Shown piece after piece: positions 28,108 to 39,486 of a stretch of DNA of 64,000 bases. The notes below the pieces were generated by a model. It made no database searches. It was given only the letters and a program-made list of their open reading frames with translations, and had not been told where the DNA came from. Every line of letters starts with the position of its first letter. Position 1 is the first letter of the stretch. Made by a program: the position numbers and the translations under genes. Origin of the DNA: Gallionella sp. (GTDB lineage Bacteria > Pseudomonadota > Gammaproteobacteria > Burkholderiales > Gallionellaceae); contig JANXXX010000021.1 of the NCBI GenBank assembly GCA_025350405.1, forward strand, positions 1 to 64,000, in the 5' to 3' direction.

Positions 28108-31100
28108 CTACTCTGTCACATCTTCTATCACCAGCAGGATCAATTGCGTGTCGCCGCTCTTGCCGACAATGCGTCTCGCGTTGAGCAGCATCTTGCGCTT
28201 GCCGATCGCGGGGAATTCATGCTCGATCGCGAAGTCTTCCATAACCTGGTTGCGCGGCAGAATATTATCCAGCAGTTCGCGCAATTTGGGGATGTCCCAC
28301 TGGCGGTTGCCCAATTCATAAATCTGGCGGCCAATGGTATCTTCCGGCGTGACGCGAAAGTTTTGGTAAAACGAACGGTTGACGGAAACCACTTTCAAGG
28401 AAGCATCCAGCACGACCAGCGGCTCGCGCACCGTAGCGACGATGTTTTCGGACAACTCCCGCGCGCTCTGCGCCGCTGCCTCGGCCTTGATGCGCTGGCT
28501 GATGTCGGAGAAGGTCAGCACCACGCCGTCGATCACATTGTCCAGCGTGCGGTAGGGCTGGATGCGCACCAGATACCATGCCCCGCCAACGGCACGTACT
28601 TCGCGTTCCCACGGCACCAGCTTGTCGAGCACGGTCTGTGCATGGTCCAGCAGATCGACGCCTTCGATATCCGACTTGATGTCGCTCAGCGGACGTCCTA
28701 TGTCCGAGGCGACCAAGCGATAGACCAGCGCCGCATCGCGGGTGTAGCGACGGATGAGCAGATGCTGATCGAGGAAGATCGTGCCGATGTTGATGTTGTC
28801 GAGCAGGTTCTTCATGTCGTTCTGCATCCCGGCCAGTTGCTCGATCTTGGCTTGCAGTTCGGCATTCACCGTGACCAGCTCTTCATTCAGCGATTGCAGT
28901 TCTTCCTTTGAGGTCTCCAGTTCTTCATTGGTGGATTGCAGCTCTTCGTTGGTCGATTGCAATTCCTCGTTGGTGGATTTGAGTTCCTCATTGGAAGCCT
29001 GTTGCTCCTCGATCGTGGCCTGCAGGTTCTCCCGGGTGTAAGCCAGCTCGCGTTGCAGTTCTTCCATGTGCTGTTGTGGCCCCGCTTCGCCCTGGCCGCG
29101 CTCCGGTTTGCCACCCTTGGGCTTGTTACCCTTGCTCAGGCCGGGTGCCGGATGGGCTACGTCCTGAAAACTCACCAGCAGCAATTTTTCGCCGCTGTCC
29201 GGCGCGGCTAGCGGGCGCACGTTGAGATTCACCAGCTGGAAATGGCCGTTGGTCTTGACCGATACCTCGCGGCTGTGGAACGCCGCAGCCTTATCGGCAG
29301 ATTCCGGGGCTGAGGATTCCGAACCGGCGGCGGCGAGCAGCAGCGCGGCGCGCAATTCCAGTTGCAGTCCCTCGCGCGCCATCTCGATCACGTTGAGCGT
29401 CGCCTGGCCGGGCGCCGCGCGCAGGTATTTGCCGGTGTCGCCATGCACGAAACGAATATTACCTTTTATGTCGGTCACTACCGAGGCGGGCGCATAAGTC
29501 TGCAACAGCGCGCGTTTGGTCAGTTCGGCAAAATCGGGTTCCTTGATCTTTTTTATCACTTCATCCATTCCTTGCGCGTTGGGGTCTTTGGTCCATACCA
29601 GCCCGCCGCCCATCACCGCGCGGGTGGAAGCGATGTTGCCAATGGCCTGGTAGAATTTCCATTTGCGGTTGAGCGGCTTGAACAGCTCGGTGTGGCTGGT
29701 GATGCTCTCCGAAGGGGAGAGGAACAGCACGCCGCCCGGCTTGAGCGCGTAGTGAAAAGCCGGGATCAAACGATTCTGGATTTCCGGCTCCAGATAGATC
29801 ATCAGGTTGCGGCAGCTGAGCAGGTCGAGCCTGGTGAACGGCGGATCCTTGATCACGTTCTGGGTGGCGAACACCACCATCTCGCGGATGTTTTTCTTCA
29901 CGCGGTAGCCGGTGTCCTCCTTGATGAAGTAGCGGCGCAGCCGTTCCGGATCGACATCCTGGGCGATGTTGGGCGGATAGAATCCGGCGCGCGCCACGGC
30001 GATCGCGTCATCGTCGAGGTCGGTGGCGTACAGCAGTATCTTGAATTCCTGATGGGCCTCGTCCATGACTTCGCGCAGCAGGATCGCGATGGAAAAAGCC
30101 TCCTCGCCGCTGGCGCAGTCCGCCACCCAGACGCGGAACACATAGTCCTCGGGCTTGTCCTTGAACAGTTGCGGTAGCACATCCTGCTTCAGCACCGCGT
30201 AGGCTTCCGCATCGCGGAAAAAATTGGTGACGTTGATCAGCAGTTCCTTGAACAACAAATGCACCTCGGGCGGATGCTCCTTGAGGTAGCGCGCATACAC
30301 CTCCTTGTCCTCGATGTTGTGCATCGCCATGCGCCGCTCGATGCGGCGGCCGATGGTGCTCTTCTTGTATAGTGAAAAATCGTGGCCGGTGACGCTGCGC
30401 AACTGCATCAGGATGCGGTTCAGGCCGCTGGTTGCGGCTGGCGGAGCGAGCGGCGGCTGGTTCAGGACACGCACGCCGGACAGCAACACTTCCGGCATTT
30501 TATCCACCGGCAGGATATGGGTCGCATAGCCGGCGCTGATCGCACTGGTGGGCATGCCGTCGTATTTCGCCGAGGCTGGTTCCTGCACCAGCGAGACACC
30601 GCCCGCGCCGAGTATCGCGCGCAAGCCCAGCGTGCCGTCGGTGCCGGTGCCGGAGAGGATGATGCCGATGGCCCGTTCGCCCTGATCCTCAGCAAGCGAA
30701 CGCAGGAAGGCGTCGATCGGCATGCGCTGCCCACGCGGTTGATCCGGCACGCTCAGTTGCAGCACGCCGTGGAAGATCGCCATGTCGCGGTTGGGCGGAA
30801 TCGCGTAGACACAGTTGGGTTCCACCTTCATCTGATCCTGCGCCTCGACCACCGGCATCTTGGTGGAGCGCTGCAGGATTTCGGTGAGTATGCTGGCGTG
30901 GCTGGGATCGAGATGCGAAACCAGCACGAAGGCCATGCCGCTGCCGGGCAGCACCTTGCGGAAGAATTGCTCGAACGCCTCCAGCCCGCCGGCAGAAGCG
31001 CCGATGCCGACGATCGGAAAACCCGGGATGGGAAAACCTGGCGCGGCTGCTTGCTGCGTTGCAACTGCGGCGGGTATTGGCGCTTCCTTGATCTTCCTGG

Positions 31101-31119
31101 TAGCTTTTTTGGGTGCCAC
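28108..31119 (-). CDS. CheB-CheR fusion with coiled coil and PAS domains
   Basis: Residues about 25-215 are a CheB methylesterase domain with the catalytic Ser (GASAGG), His (SHLDPSH) and Asp (GTGTDGT). Residues about 225-490 are a CheR methyltransferase (FFRDAEAY, VWVADCASGEEAFSIA, LLSCRNLMIYL). A coiled coil of repeated STNEELQ units (about 700-750) follows, then two PAS domains; the protein ends in IEDVTE with no kinase or receiver. The start is GTG 31119 with GAGGAG. Known relatives modify receptors or act as stress-sensing hybrids; the target here is unknown. The GGDEF-EAL gene follows closely. Confidence 0.93.
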   Translation of the reverse strand: MAPKKATRKIKEAPIPAAVATQQAAAPGFPIPGFPIVGIGASAGGLEAFEQFFRKVLPGSGMAFVLVSHLDPSHASILTEILQRSTKMPVVEAQDQMKVEPNCVYAIPPNRDMAIFHGVLQLSVPDQPRGQRMPIDAFLRSLAEDQGERAIGIILSGTGTDGTLGLRAILGAGGVSLVQEPASAKYDGMPTSAISAGYATHILPVDKMPEVLLSGVRVLNQPPLAPPAATSGLNRILMQLRSVTGHDFSLYKKSTIGRRIERRMAMHNIEDKEVYARYLKEHPPEVHLLFKELLINVTNFFRDAEAYAVLKQDVLPQLFKDKPEDYVFRVWVADCASGEEAFSIAILLREVMDEAHQEFKILLYATDLDDDAIAVARAGFYPPNIAQDVDPERLRRYFIKEDTGYRVKKNIREMVVFATQNVIKDPPFTRLDLLSCRNLMIYLEPEIQNRLIPAFHYALKPGGVLFLSPSESITSHTELFKPLNRKWKFYQAIGNIASTRAVMGGGLVWTKDPNAQGMDEVIKKIKEPDFAELTKRALLQTYAPASVVTDIKGNIRFVHGDTGKYLRAAPGQATLNVIEMAREGLQLELRAALLLAAAGSESSAPESADKAAAFHSREVSVKTNGHFQLVNLNVRPLAAPDSGEKLLLVSFQDVAHPAPGLSKGNKPKGGKPERGQGEAGPQQHMEELQRELAYTRENLQATIEEQQASNEELKSTNEELQSTNEELQSTNEELETSKEELQSLNEELVTVNAELQAKIEQLAGMQNDMKNLLDNINIGTIFLDQHLLIRRYTRDAALVYRLVASDIGRPLSDIKSDIEGVDLLDHAQTVLDKLVPWEREVRAVGGAWYLVRIQPYRTLDNVIDGVVLTFSDISQRIKAEAAAQSARELSENIVATVREPLVVLDASLKVVSVNRSFYQNFRVTPEDTIGRQIYELGNRQWDIPKLRELLDNILPRNQVMEDFAIEHEFPAIGKRKMLLNARRIVGKSGDTQLILLVIEDVTE
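28876..29022. repeat. Seven tandem 21-bp units inside the CheB/CheR coiled coil
   Basis: The units vary around CAGTTCTTCATTGGTGGATTG and encode seven-residue heptads such as STNEELQ. They set the length of the coiled coil between the CheR and PAS parts and could change copy number by slippage. Confidence 0.85.
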
Positions 31120-31698
31120 GACGACTCCTCTGCAGAAAGCGTATGCGGTAAATGATCAATGCGGGAATTGTATCCTGAAGTAACCCTCACACGGGGATAA
31201 AGCGCGAACTGCAGCACAGTGTCATCGCACTGTAGGCCAGGATTTCGTGGATTATATTTTATCTAGCAGTGCTTCTTCTTTGCATACTGTATCTGGCTCT
31301 GAATACAGCATCTGGCGGAAGGGTGTCATTCAAGCAGTCCGCGCAATGCCGTATCACGGCTTAAGCTACACAGCCTGTTTTTTATATATGCGCCAAGTTA
31401 TGCCACTAGGCGTAGCGGGCTAGGCGGAGGCAGAGACGGACGGGGTCCATGAGTGACTAAGAAGTCCTTGCCGGGCTGTGCACGATCCTGCTTGAAGACA
31501 CGCAACAACCCTTTCCCCAATTCCTGGGGGTAATAATAAACGAAAGAAAAACTGTAAAACTCCGCACAAAACCATGACCTCTATGGCCACGATCAATTCT
31601 CTTGCGGACGGTAATCATCGAAGCATCCGCACTTTGTTCGTCGCAATAAACCAACGATGAGAACTCGATCCGTTCATCCAGTGCAGACAAAACTGCTT
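31120..31698. other. Long intergenic region, nothing coding recognised
   Basis: About 580 bp lie between the CheB/CheR start and the DUF2892 stop. A 119-aa minus frame at 31457-31816 overlaps the DUF2892 gene in another frame and is of odd composition, so I do not call it. A partly repeated ATCTGGCTCTGAATACAGC segment occurs near 31290-31315. The left boundary of the tRNA-linked element may lie here, but no att repeat was found. Confidence 0.4.
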
Positions 31699-31911
31699 CT
31701 ACTTCTTTTCCTCGCTTTCGCAGGTATTGATTCCAAAAATCGCGTTTGCAGGGCAGAAGCGCACAGTCGCGGTTACCAGCGCGATGCCCGCAACGACCAG
31801 CGCCACTATCCGCCACGTCAACTCGATAGGGGTCACCAACCCTACAATCAGCAACACTACTCCAAGCACGATGCGACCAGTACGATCAATTCCGCCGACA
31901 TTGCATTTCAT
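31699..31911 (-). CDS. DUF2892-family small inner-membrane protein
   Basis: At 70 residues it has the family layout: N-terminal MKCNVGGIDRTGRIVLG, two hydrophobic segments (VVLLIVGLV and IVALVVAGIALVTATV) and FCPANAIFGINTC with two Cys. GGAGG precedes the ATG. Members occur alone or fused to rhodanese domains; a role in sulfur or thiol chemistry is sometimes suggested but not shown here. Confidence 0.85.
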   Translation of the reverse strand: MKCNVGGIDRTGRIVLGVVLLIVGLVTPIELTWRIVALVVAGIALVTATVRFCPANAIFGINTCESEEKK

Positions 31912-31974
31912 GATGGCCTCCAGAAGTTAATTCATATGGGATTTCATGTTTACACAGATCACAATTACATGCAA

Positions 31975-32466
31975 TTAGATACAAGTTGCCGGTGGCGGTT
32001 CAGTTGAGTCCGATGGCATTGGAGAAGTTTCCAGCCGGAAGATAAAAACATCTACGAAAATCCGGGAAGTCCAAAAACTGATGATTGGCGGGAGGATGTC
32101 ATTCCCCCAGCCTGACCCGAATATTTGTGTTGAATCTATATGTTTTGAGACTACTTCTACCCGAGTCTTTGTTACACCACCTGCGGATTCGATGAAGATA
32201 GCCACATTTGACTCATAGCTAACAAATGGCACGCCAGCATGCTGCGCCAGAATATATCCTTCCTTTTTGTTCTCACTAACAAACTGAAGATCGAGATCCG
32301 CTAAAACTGATGGCACAGCCTTCCAAACAACTTCTTGAGTTGCCGAGTATGTTCTCGATACTCCTGAACCTTTCGCTGCGCGAGCATCAGCTAAGGTAGA
32401 AATGCAGCCAGATATGGAAAGCAGAAAGGCAATAACAATGAATGCAGTGAAAACTTTCTTGAACAT
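31975..32466 (-). CDS. Small lipoprotein of unknown function
   Basis: ATG 32466 follows GGGAG and starts a lipoprotein signal (MFKKVFTAFIVIAF) with lipobox LSISGC, so the mature protein should be lipid-anchored at Cys 20. The rest (about 145 aa) has an alternating strand/helix pattern (VVWKAVPSVLADLDLQF, KKEGYILAQHA, KTRVEVVSKHI) as in DUF3568-like small lipoproteins. The track ORF extends upstream into the terminator of the next gene and is not supported. Confidence 0.75.
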   Translation of the reverse strand: MFKKVFTAFIVIAFLLSISGCISTLADARAAKGSGVSRTYSATQEVVWKAVPSVLADLDLQFVSENKKEGYILAQHAGVPFVSYESNVAIFIESAGGVTKTRVEVVSKHIDSTQIFGSGWGNDILPPIISFWTSRIFVDVFIFRLETSPMPSDSTEPPPATCI

Positions 32467-32498
32467 CGTGATTGCTCCCTTCGGTAGAAAATTGAAGT

Positions 32499-32525
32499 AA
32501 CGAAGCCCGCCTAGCGGGCTTCGTT
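32499..32525 (-). terminator. Strong hairpin downstream of the AlpA-like gene
   Basis: AACGAAGCCCGC and GCGGGCTTCGTT form a perfect 12-bp stem with a 3-base loop, 10 bp after the AlpA-like stop. On the minus strand it is followed by a moderately T-rich stretch, which fits a rho-independent terminator separating alpA from the lipoprotein gene. Confidence 0.75.
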
Positions 32526-32534
32526 GCGCCAACA

Positions 32535-32687
32535 TCAATGCTGGATTTCGCTTTCCATCCAGCCAATAGATCGAATGCCAATGGAAATTGGTTTGGGAAA
32601 TTCACCTGTGCGAACCTTGGCATAAATGCTGCTGCGGCTTAAACCGGTGCGGGATTTAACGGCGGGGAGTCTTAAGATTACATCCAT
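32535..32687 (-). CDS. AlpA-family phage-type regulator (50 aa), missed by the ORF track
   Basis: The minus strand encodes MDVILRLPAVKSRTGLSRSS-IYAKV..GEFPKPISIG..SIGWMESEI, the MerR-like winged-helix fold of AlpA regulators, which activate integrase or excisionase genes in satellite elements. A weak AAGG lies upstream. The protein stops at EIQH, a few residues before usual members end (typically EI..WI..R); the next codons read CWRNEAR, so a late nonsense change is possible. It sits with an integrase and a DUF6387-like gene, as expected for a small integrated element. Confidence 0.8.
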   Translation of the reverse strand: MDVILRLPAVKSRTGLSRSSIYAKVRTGEFPKPISIGIRSIGWMESEIQH

Positions 32688-32795
32688 GTTATGTACCTTT
32701 CGGGTAGTGGTTAAACATGAAGGTATGTTAGAGAACCTCGAAGCGATAATCGAGGCATGGAATAACAGCGATAGTCTTCCGGGAAACGGTTTTAC

Positions 32796-33641
32796 CTAAC
32801 CAGCGGATGCCTCTCCTTGTTCACGTATGGCCTGAGCATATAAAATGGCAAGTAACTCTATTGAAATTAATTTTTCCGCCTTGGGTGCTGTTGTTTTTCT
32901 GACTCTGTCTTCGCTCCCTTCATAACTGGAAAAGATTGTTTCTTCCAAAACCTTATTGAGAATTTCTGCACCAGTCTCTTTTTCAAAAATCATTAAGTCC
33001 AGATAGGGCAGCACGCCCAGCCTTACCCATTCCGCAAAATCTGGCTTGCGCCACTTGGCTGAAAAAAGTGCTGCACCGCATTCTTTGCGCAGCATAGGCA
33101 AAGAAGTTTTGAATTGTTTAATCAGCTCCTTGTCTGGAAGCAACAGGTTAATGCCAAGCAGGGCGTTATCAGGTGGGTTACTTGAAACTCGATGTACCGG
33201 CTCATAGAGGAACGCCATCTCTTCGCCATTAATTAGCGGCGGTTCCCTTGGGCTTTCCGGCGCACAAAATATTTCATCAAAAAATACCTTTGCCTGAGCA
33301 CGTTTGCTTTCTTCAATATTGATTCCAGCCATGTAGAGTTCATGGACAGTCAGTGAGTGTACTCCACGCATGGATTGCTCAATGACGGGTTGTTCGTAAA
33401 ACATTCCGCTGTGGAAATGAAAGCTCAATAGGTTGTGTTTAGTGACGTCTATGACGGGCGCGTCGTGGACGAGGTGAAGGATTTCGGAAATATCGTCACC
33501 TTGAGATAAATACTCCAAGCAGCGCGCCCGGATGGATAGCTGCACATACCACCCGGCAGCATCCAAGGCCTCTGCCAGCTGATATTTTTCCAAGCTAAAC
33601 CATGCGGGTAACTCAGACTTGTTTTTAATTCGCTGGGTCAT
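32796..33641 (-). CDS. DUF6387-like protein of integrated elements
   Basis: The 281-aa protein begins MTQRIKNKSELPAWFSLEKY, matching from memory the start of DUF6387 proteins that commonly sit next to tyrosine integrases. It is soluble, acidic and has no recognisable catalytic motif. It lies about 60 bp downstream of the integrase gene on the same strand, in DNA that is more AT-rich than the flanking housekeeping genes. Function unknown; it may be cargo of the element. Confidence 0.75.
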   Translation of the reverse strand: MTQRIKNKSELPAWFSLEKYQLAEALDAAGWYVQLSIRARCLEYLSQGDDISEILHLVHDAPVIDVTKHNLLSFHFHSGMFYEQPVIEQSMRGVHSLTVHELYMAGINIEESKRAQAKVFFDEIFCAPESPREPPLINGEEMAFLYEPVHRVSSNPPDNALLGINLLLPDKELIKQFKTSLPMLRKECGAALFSAKWRKPDFAEWVRLGVLPYLDLMIFEKETGAEILNKVLEETIFSSYEGSEDRVRKTTAPKAEKLISIELLAILYAQAIREQGEASAG

Positions 33642-33700
33642 TTAGATTTATTGAGAGTCTTGAATGAAGTAGAGAGTGTGTACTCTGCACTCGATCTGAG

Positions 33701-34921
33701 TTAATGCCTTTTCCTCTTCAGCAAAGGAATCACTTTTGCGCCATGGGCCAGCCCATCCAAATAATTCGCCCACCATTCCATCATCGTCTTGCGCTCTGGC
33801 AGATATTCGGCTCGGTTGTATGCGCCTCGTATTTCGTTGCGTTCGCAGTGTGCAAGCTGGCGCTCGATCACATCAGACCTGAATCCCGTTTCGTTGAGCA
33901 TGGTGGAGGCCACCGCACGAAAACCGTGCCCGGTCATCTTGCCCTTATAGCCCAAACGATACAGTGCGAACAACATGGTGTTATTACTGATTGGCTTATC
34001 AGGGTTGCGTCCCGGCAACAGGAAACGGCTGTCTGCTGCAATGATTTTAAGTTCGTCGAGAATGACTAAGGCTTGGTCAGATAGGGGGACGACATGTGCC
34101 GTGCGCATTTTCATGCGCTCGGCTGGCACCAACCAAAGTCCGTTCTCAAGATCAAACTCCGACCACAGCGCGCCGATCAGTTCGTTGGTACGCACAAAGG
34201 TCAGAGCCAACAGTTGCAGAGCAAGCCGCGTCTGCTTGTCACCGATTTCGTCATAAGTGATTATCGCGCGCATCAAGGCAGGCAATTCTTCGGGGCTGAC
34301 GGCAGCTTGATTCTTCTTTTTGTGCGGTGTGAGTGCACCACGTAGATCAGGGGATGGGTCGCGCTTGCAGCGCCCGGTCGCCACGCCATATCGAAATACT
34401 TGGCCGCACACTTGCAGTACACGGTGTGCCAGATCATAAGAGCCGCGCTTTTCAATCACTCGCACCGCATACAACAGTTCAGGGGCTTCAATCTCACCAA
34501 TGGTTTGTTTGCCGATATACGGGAAGATATTTTTCTCAAGGCGGCGCAACACATCATCGGCATGGTGTGCCACCCATGTATGCAGTTGCTTACTGTACCA
34601 CTCACGCGCAACGGCCTCGAATGAATTGGCCGTAGATAATTTGTCGCGCAGTTTTTTGGTGCGACGTTCGGCTGAGGGGTCAAGGTCGCTTGCTAGTTTG
34701 TCACGTTCAGCTTGTGCGCTCTTGCTTGCTTTGCTTAAACCTATGGTGGGGTACACCCCAAGAGAAAGCGATTTTTCTTTGTCGCCAAGTCGGTAGCGTA
34801 ACCGCCAATACTTGCGGCCATCGTCATATACCCACAAGTAAAGACCATCGCCATCATGGAGCTTGCGAATCGCACGGCCTTCGCTTGTGGCATTACGGCA
34901 CTCAGCGTCTGATAGTGGCAT
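33701..34921 (-). CDS. P4-type tyrosine integrase
   Basis: The N-terminus is a DUF4102-like arm-binding domain (LHDGDGLYLWV, YWRLRYRLGDKEKSLSLGVYP), followed by a core-binding domain (about 100-200) and the catalytic domain with the Arg of FVRTNEL, HGFRAVA, LAHCE and the nucleophile Tyr in AYNRAEY. Length (406 aa) is usual. It starts 190 bp from the 3' end of a tRNA-Ser gene and points away from it, the standard layout for integration into a tRNA 3' end. Confidence 0.95.
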   Translation of the reverse strand: MPLSDAECRNATSEGRAIRKLHDGDGLYLWVYDDGRKYWRLRYRLGDKEKSLSLGVYPTIGLSKASKSAQAERDKLASDLDPSAERRTKKLRDKLSTANSFEAVAREWYSKQLHTWVAHHADDVLRRLEKNIFPYIGKQTIGEIEAPELLYAVRVIEKRGSYDLAHRVLQVCGQVFRYGVATGRCKRDPSPDLRGALTPHKKKNQAAVSPEELPALMRAIITYDEIGDKQTRLALQLLALTFVRTNELIGALWSEFDLENGLWLVPAERMKMRTAHVVPLSDQALVILDELKIIAADSRFLLPGRNPDKPISNNTMLFALYRLGYKGKMTGHGFRAVASTMLNETGFRSDVIERQLAHCERNEIRGAYNRAEYLPERKTMMEWWANYLDGLAHGAKVIPLLKRKRH

Positions 34922-34936
34922 GGTAAACCCCCTAAT

Positions 34937-34983
34937 GTGGTAACTTTATTTATTGGGAAATAAGTTACCACAAAAGTTACCAC
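34937..34983. promoter_or_regulatory. Repeated GTGGTAACT sites in front of the integrase gene
   Basis: GTGGTAACT at 34937-34945 and two inverted copies AGTTACCAC at 34963-34971 and 34975-34983 lie just upstream of the integrase start. They look like arm-type binding sites for integrase or excisionase, or operators for AlpA. The assignment is inference. Confidence 0.45.
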
Positions 34984-35109
34984 ACTTTTTGATGGGATGC
35001 CAGCAAAATACCACGAACCTATTTGGACGATAAACAAGCCTGAAAGCCGCTTATTTACTACATTTTATAGATATTATTGAATATTACTAAACTTCTTTGA
35101 ATACCAAAA

Positions 35110-35200
<91 letters not shown>

Positions 35201-35265
35201 GGGTGCGTCGACAAACAGCGGCGCGCATTCTACCAGCAAGCTCCAATTTCGTGCAGAATGTTCAC

Positions 35266-38006
<2,741 letters not shown>

Positions 38007-38010
38007 TCAT

Positions 38011-38084
38011 GTAGGGTGGGTTAGGGCAAAGCCCGTAACCCACCGTTTTGTTAGGCGGGTATCGCTACGCTCAACCCACCCTAC
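38011..38084. repeat. 74-bp inverted-repeat element, copy 1
   Basis: The element begins GTAGGGTGGG and ends CCCACCCTAC, with an internal pair of GGGTTA/TAACCC arms. A second element of exactly 74 bp with the same ends lies at 63829-63902 in the opposite orientation. It sits between rarA and serS. Confidence 0.85.
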
Positions 38085-38089
38085 ATTTT

Positions 38090-39472
38090 CTAATTCTTGT
38101 TTTTCGCTTTTTCATCCAGCTCGCGCAAATGCGCCAGCTTCTCGGCGATCTTCGCTTCCAGTCCGCGCTCGGTGGGCTGATAAAAACTCACTTCCGGCAT
38201 GTCATCTGGAAAATAACTCTCGCCCGCCGCATAGCCATCCGCCTCGTTGTGCGCGTAACGGTAGTCTTTGCCGTAATCGAGTTGCTTCATCAACTTGGTC
38301 GGCGCGTTGCGCAAATGCAGCGGCACATCGCGCGAACCATCCTGAGCGACGAAGGCGCGGGCGGCATTATACGCGACGTACCCGGCATTCGACTTGGCGG
38401 CGACGGCGAGATACAGCACCGCCTGCGCCAAGGCCAGCTCGCCTTCCGGCGAACCGAGCCGCTCATAGGTTTGCGCCGCATCCACGGTCATCTGTATCGC
38501 CCGCGGGTCGGCCAAGCCGATGTCTTCCCACGCCATGCGCACGATGCGCCGCGCCAGATAGCGCGGGTCCGCGCCGCCGTCCAGCATGCGCACCAGCCAG
38601 TACAGCGCGGCATCGGGATTGGAACCGCGCACCGATTTGTGCAGCGCGGAGATCTGGTCGTAGAACGCCTCGCCGCCCTTGTCGAAGCGGCGCAAGCTTT
38701 GCGCCAGCGTGTTGTCGAGGAATTCGGCATTGATGTTTGTGACTTTGGCTGTCTGCGCCGCTGTTTGTAATTGTTCCAGCACGTTGAGCAAGCGGCGCGC
38801 ATCGCCGTCGGCGTAACCGATGATGCGTTCCTTCGCATCATCGTTAAACTCTAAATGATCCGTTCGGGCTGAGCTTGTCGAAGCCGCCCCATTATCCCCT
38901 TCGACAAGCTCAGGGCGAACGGGGGTTAGTGTTTGCACTGCACGCTCGAACAATACACCCAACTCTTCCGCCGACAACACATGCAGCACATACACCTGCG
39001 CGCGCGACAACAAGGCGTTGTTCACTTCGAACGACGGATTTTCGGTGGTCGCACCGATGAAGGTCACCAGCCCCTGCTCGACGAACGGCAGGAAGGCATC
39101 CTGCTGCGACTTGTTGAATCTATGCACCTCGTCCACAAACAAGATGGTGTGCCGTCCGCGCTGTTGCAGAACCTGCTGCGCCTGCGCGATGGCCTCGCGA
39201 ATATCTTTCACGCCGGACAACACCGCCGACAGCGGCACGAACTCGGCATCGAAGGCCGATGCCATCAATCGCGCCAGCGTGGTCTTGCCCACGCCGGGCG
39301 GCCCCCACAGGATCATCGAATGCAACTTGCCGGATTCGAATGCCAAACGTAATGGCCTGCCCTCGCCCAACAGATGCGACTGACCGATCACTTCGTCGAT
39401 GTGCTTGGGACGCAGGCGCTCCGCCAGCGGTGCCGCAGGAGAGATGGGATCGAACAGGCTGTCGGTTTGCAT
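38090..39472 (-). CDS. rarA: Replication-associated recombination protein A
   Basis: AAA+ ATPase (MgsA/RarA) acting at stalled replication forks with SSB. Walker A is GPPGVGKTTLAR and Walker B FVDEVHRFNK; the C-terminal tetramerisation part is normal. Between residues about 195 and 220 a non-homologous segment (VRPELVEGDNGAASTSSART) is encoded by an inserted palindromic DNA element that keeps the frame. Members normally lack this segment. The start at 39472 is 15 bp after the lolA stop. It belongs to the conserved series with lolA and ftsK. Confidence 0.95.
   Translation of the reverse strand: MQTDSLFDPISPAAPLAERLRPKHIDEVIGQSHLLGEGRPLRLAFESGKLHSMILWGPPGVGKTTLARLMASAFDAEFVPLSAVLSGVKDIREAIAQAQQVLQQRGRHTILFVDEVHRFNKSQQDAFLPFVEQGLVTFIGATTENPSFEVNNALLSRAQVYVLHVLSAEELGVLFERAVQTLTPVRPELVEGDNGAASTSSARTDHLEFNDDAKERIIGYADGDARRLLNVLEQLQTAAQTAKVTNINAEFLDNTLAQSLRRFDKGGEAFYDQISALHKSVRGSNPDAALYWLVRMLDGGADPRYLARRIVRMAWEDIGLADPRAIQMTVDAAQTYERLGSPEGELALAQAVLYLAVAAKSNAGYVAYNAARAFVAQDGSRDVPLHLRNAPTKLMKQLDYGKDYRYAHNEADGYAAGESYFPDDMPEVSFYQPTERGLEAKIAEKLAHLRELDEKAKNKN
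38860..38922. repeat. Palindromic repeat inserted in frame inside rarA
   Basis: The arms CCGTTCGGGCTGAGCTTGTC (38860 on) and GACAAGCTCAGGGCGAACGG (to 38922) are near-perfect reverse complements over 24 bp with a 15-bp loop. This resembles the widespread GTTCG..CTGAGCTTGTCGAAG repetitive extragenic palindrome, which in one frame encodes RPELVEG. Confidence 0.92.
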
Positions 39473-39486
39473 AAAGCGCAGCGGTG

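Noticed and set aside
28876-29022. CRISPR-like spacing of 21-bp units
   Set aside because: The units are contiguous, in frame and encode a coiled-coil heptad; there are no spacers or cas genes.
31380-31460. Possible att repeat of the tRNA-Ser element (GGCGGAG)
   Set aside because: Only 7 bp match the tRNA 3' end, which is not above chance.
31457-31816. 119-aa minus-strand ORF beside DUF2892
   Set aside because: It overlaps the well-supported DUF2892 gene in another frame, has no ribosome site and no family likeness.
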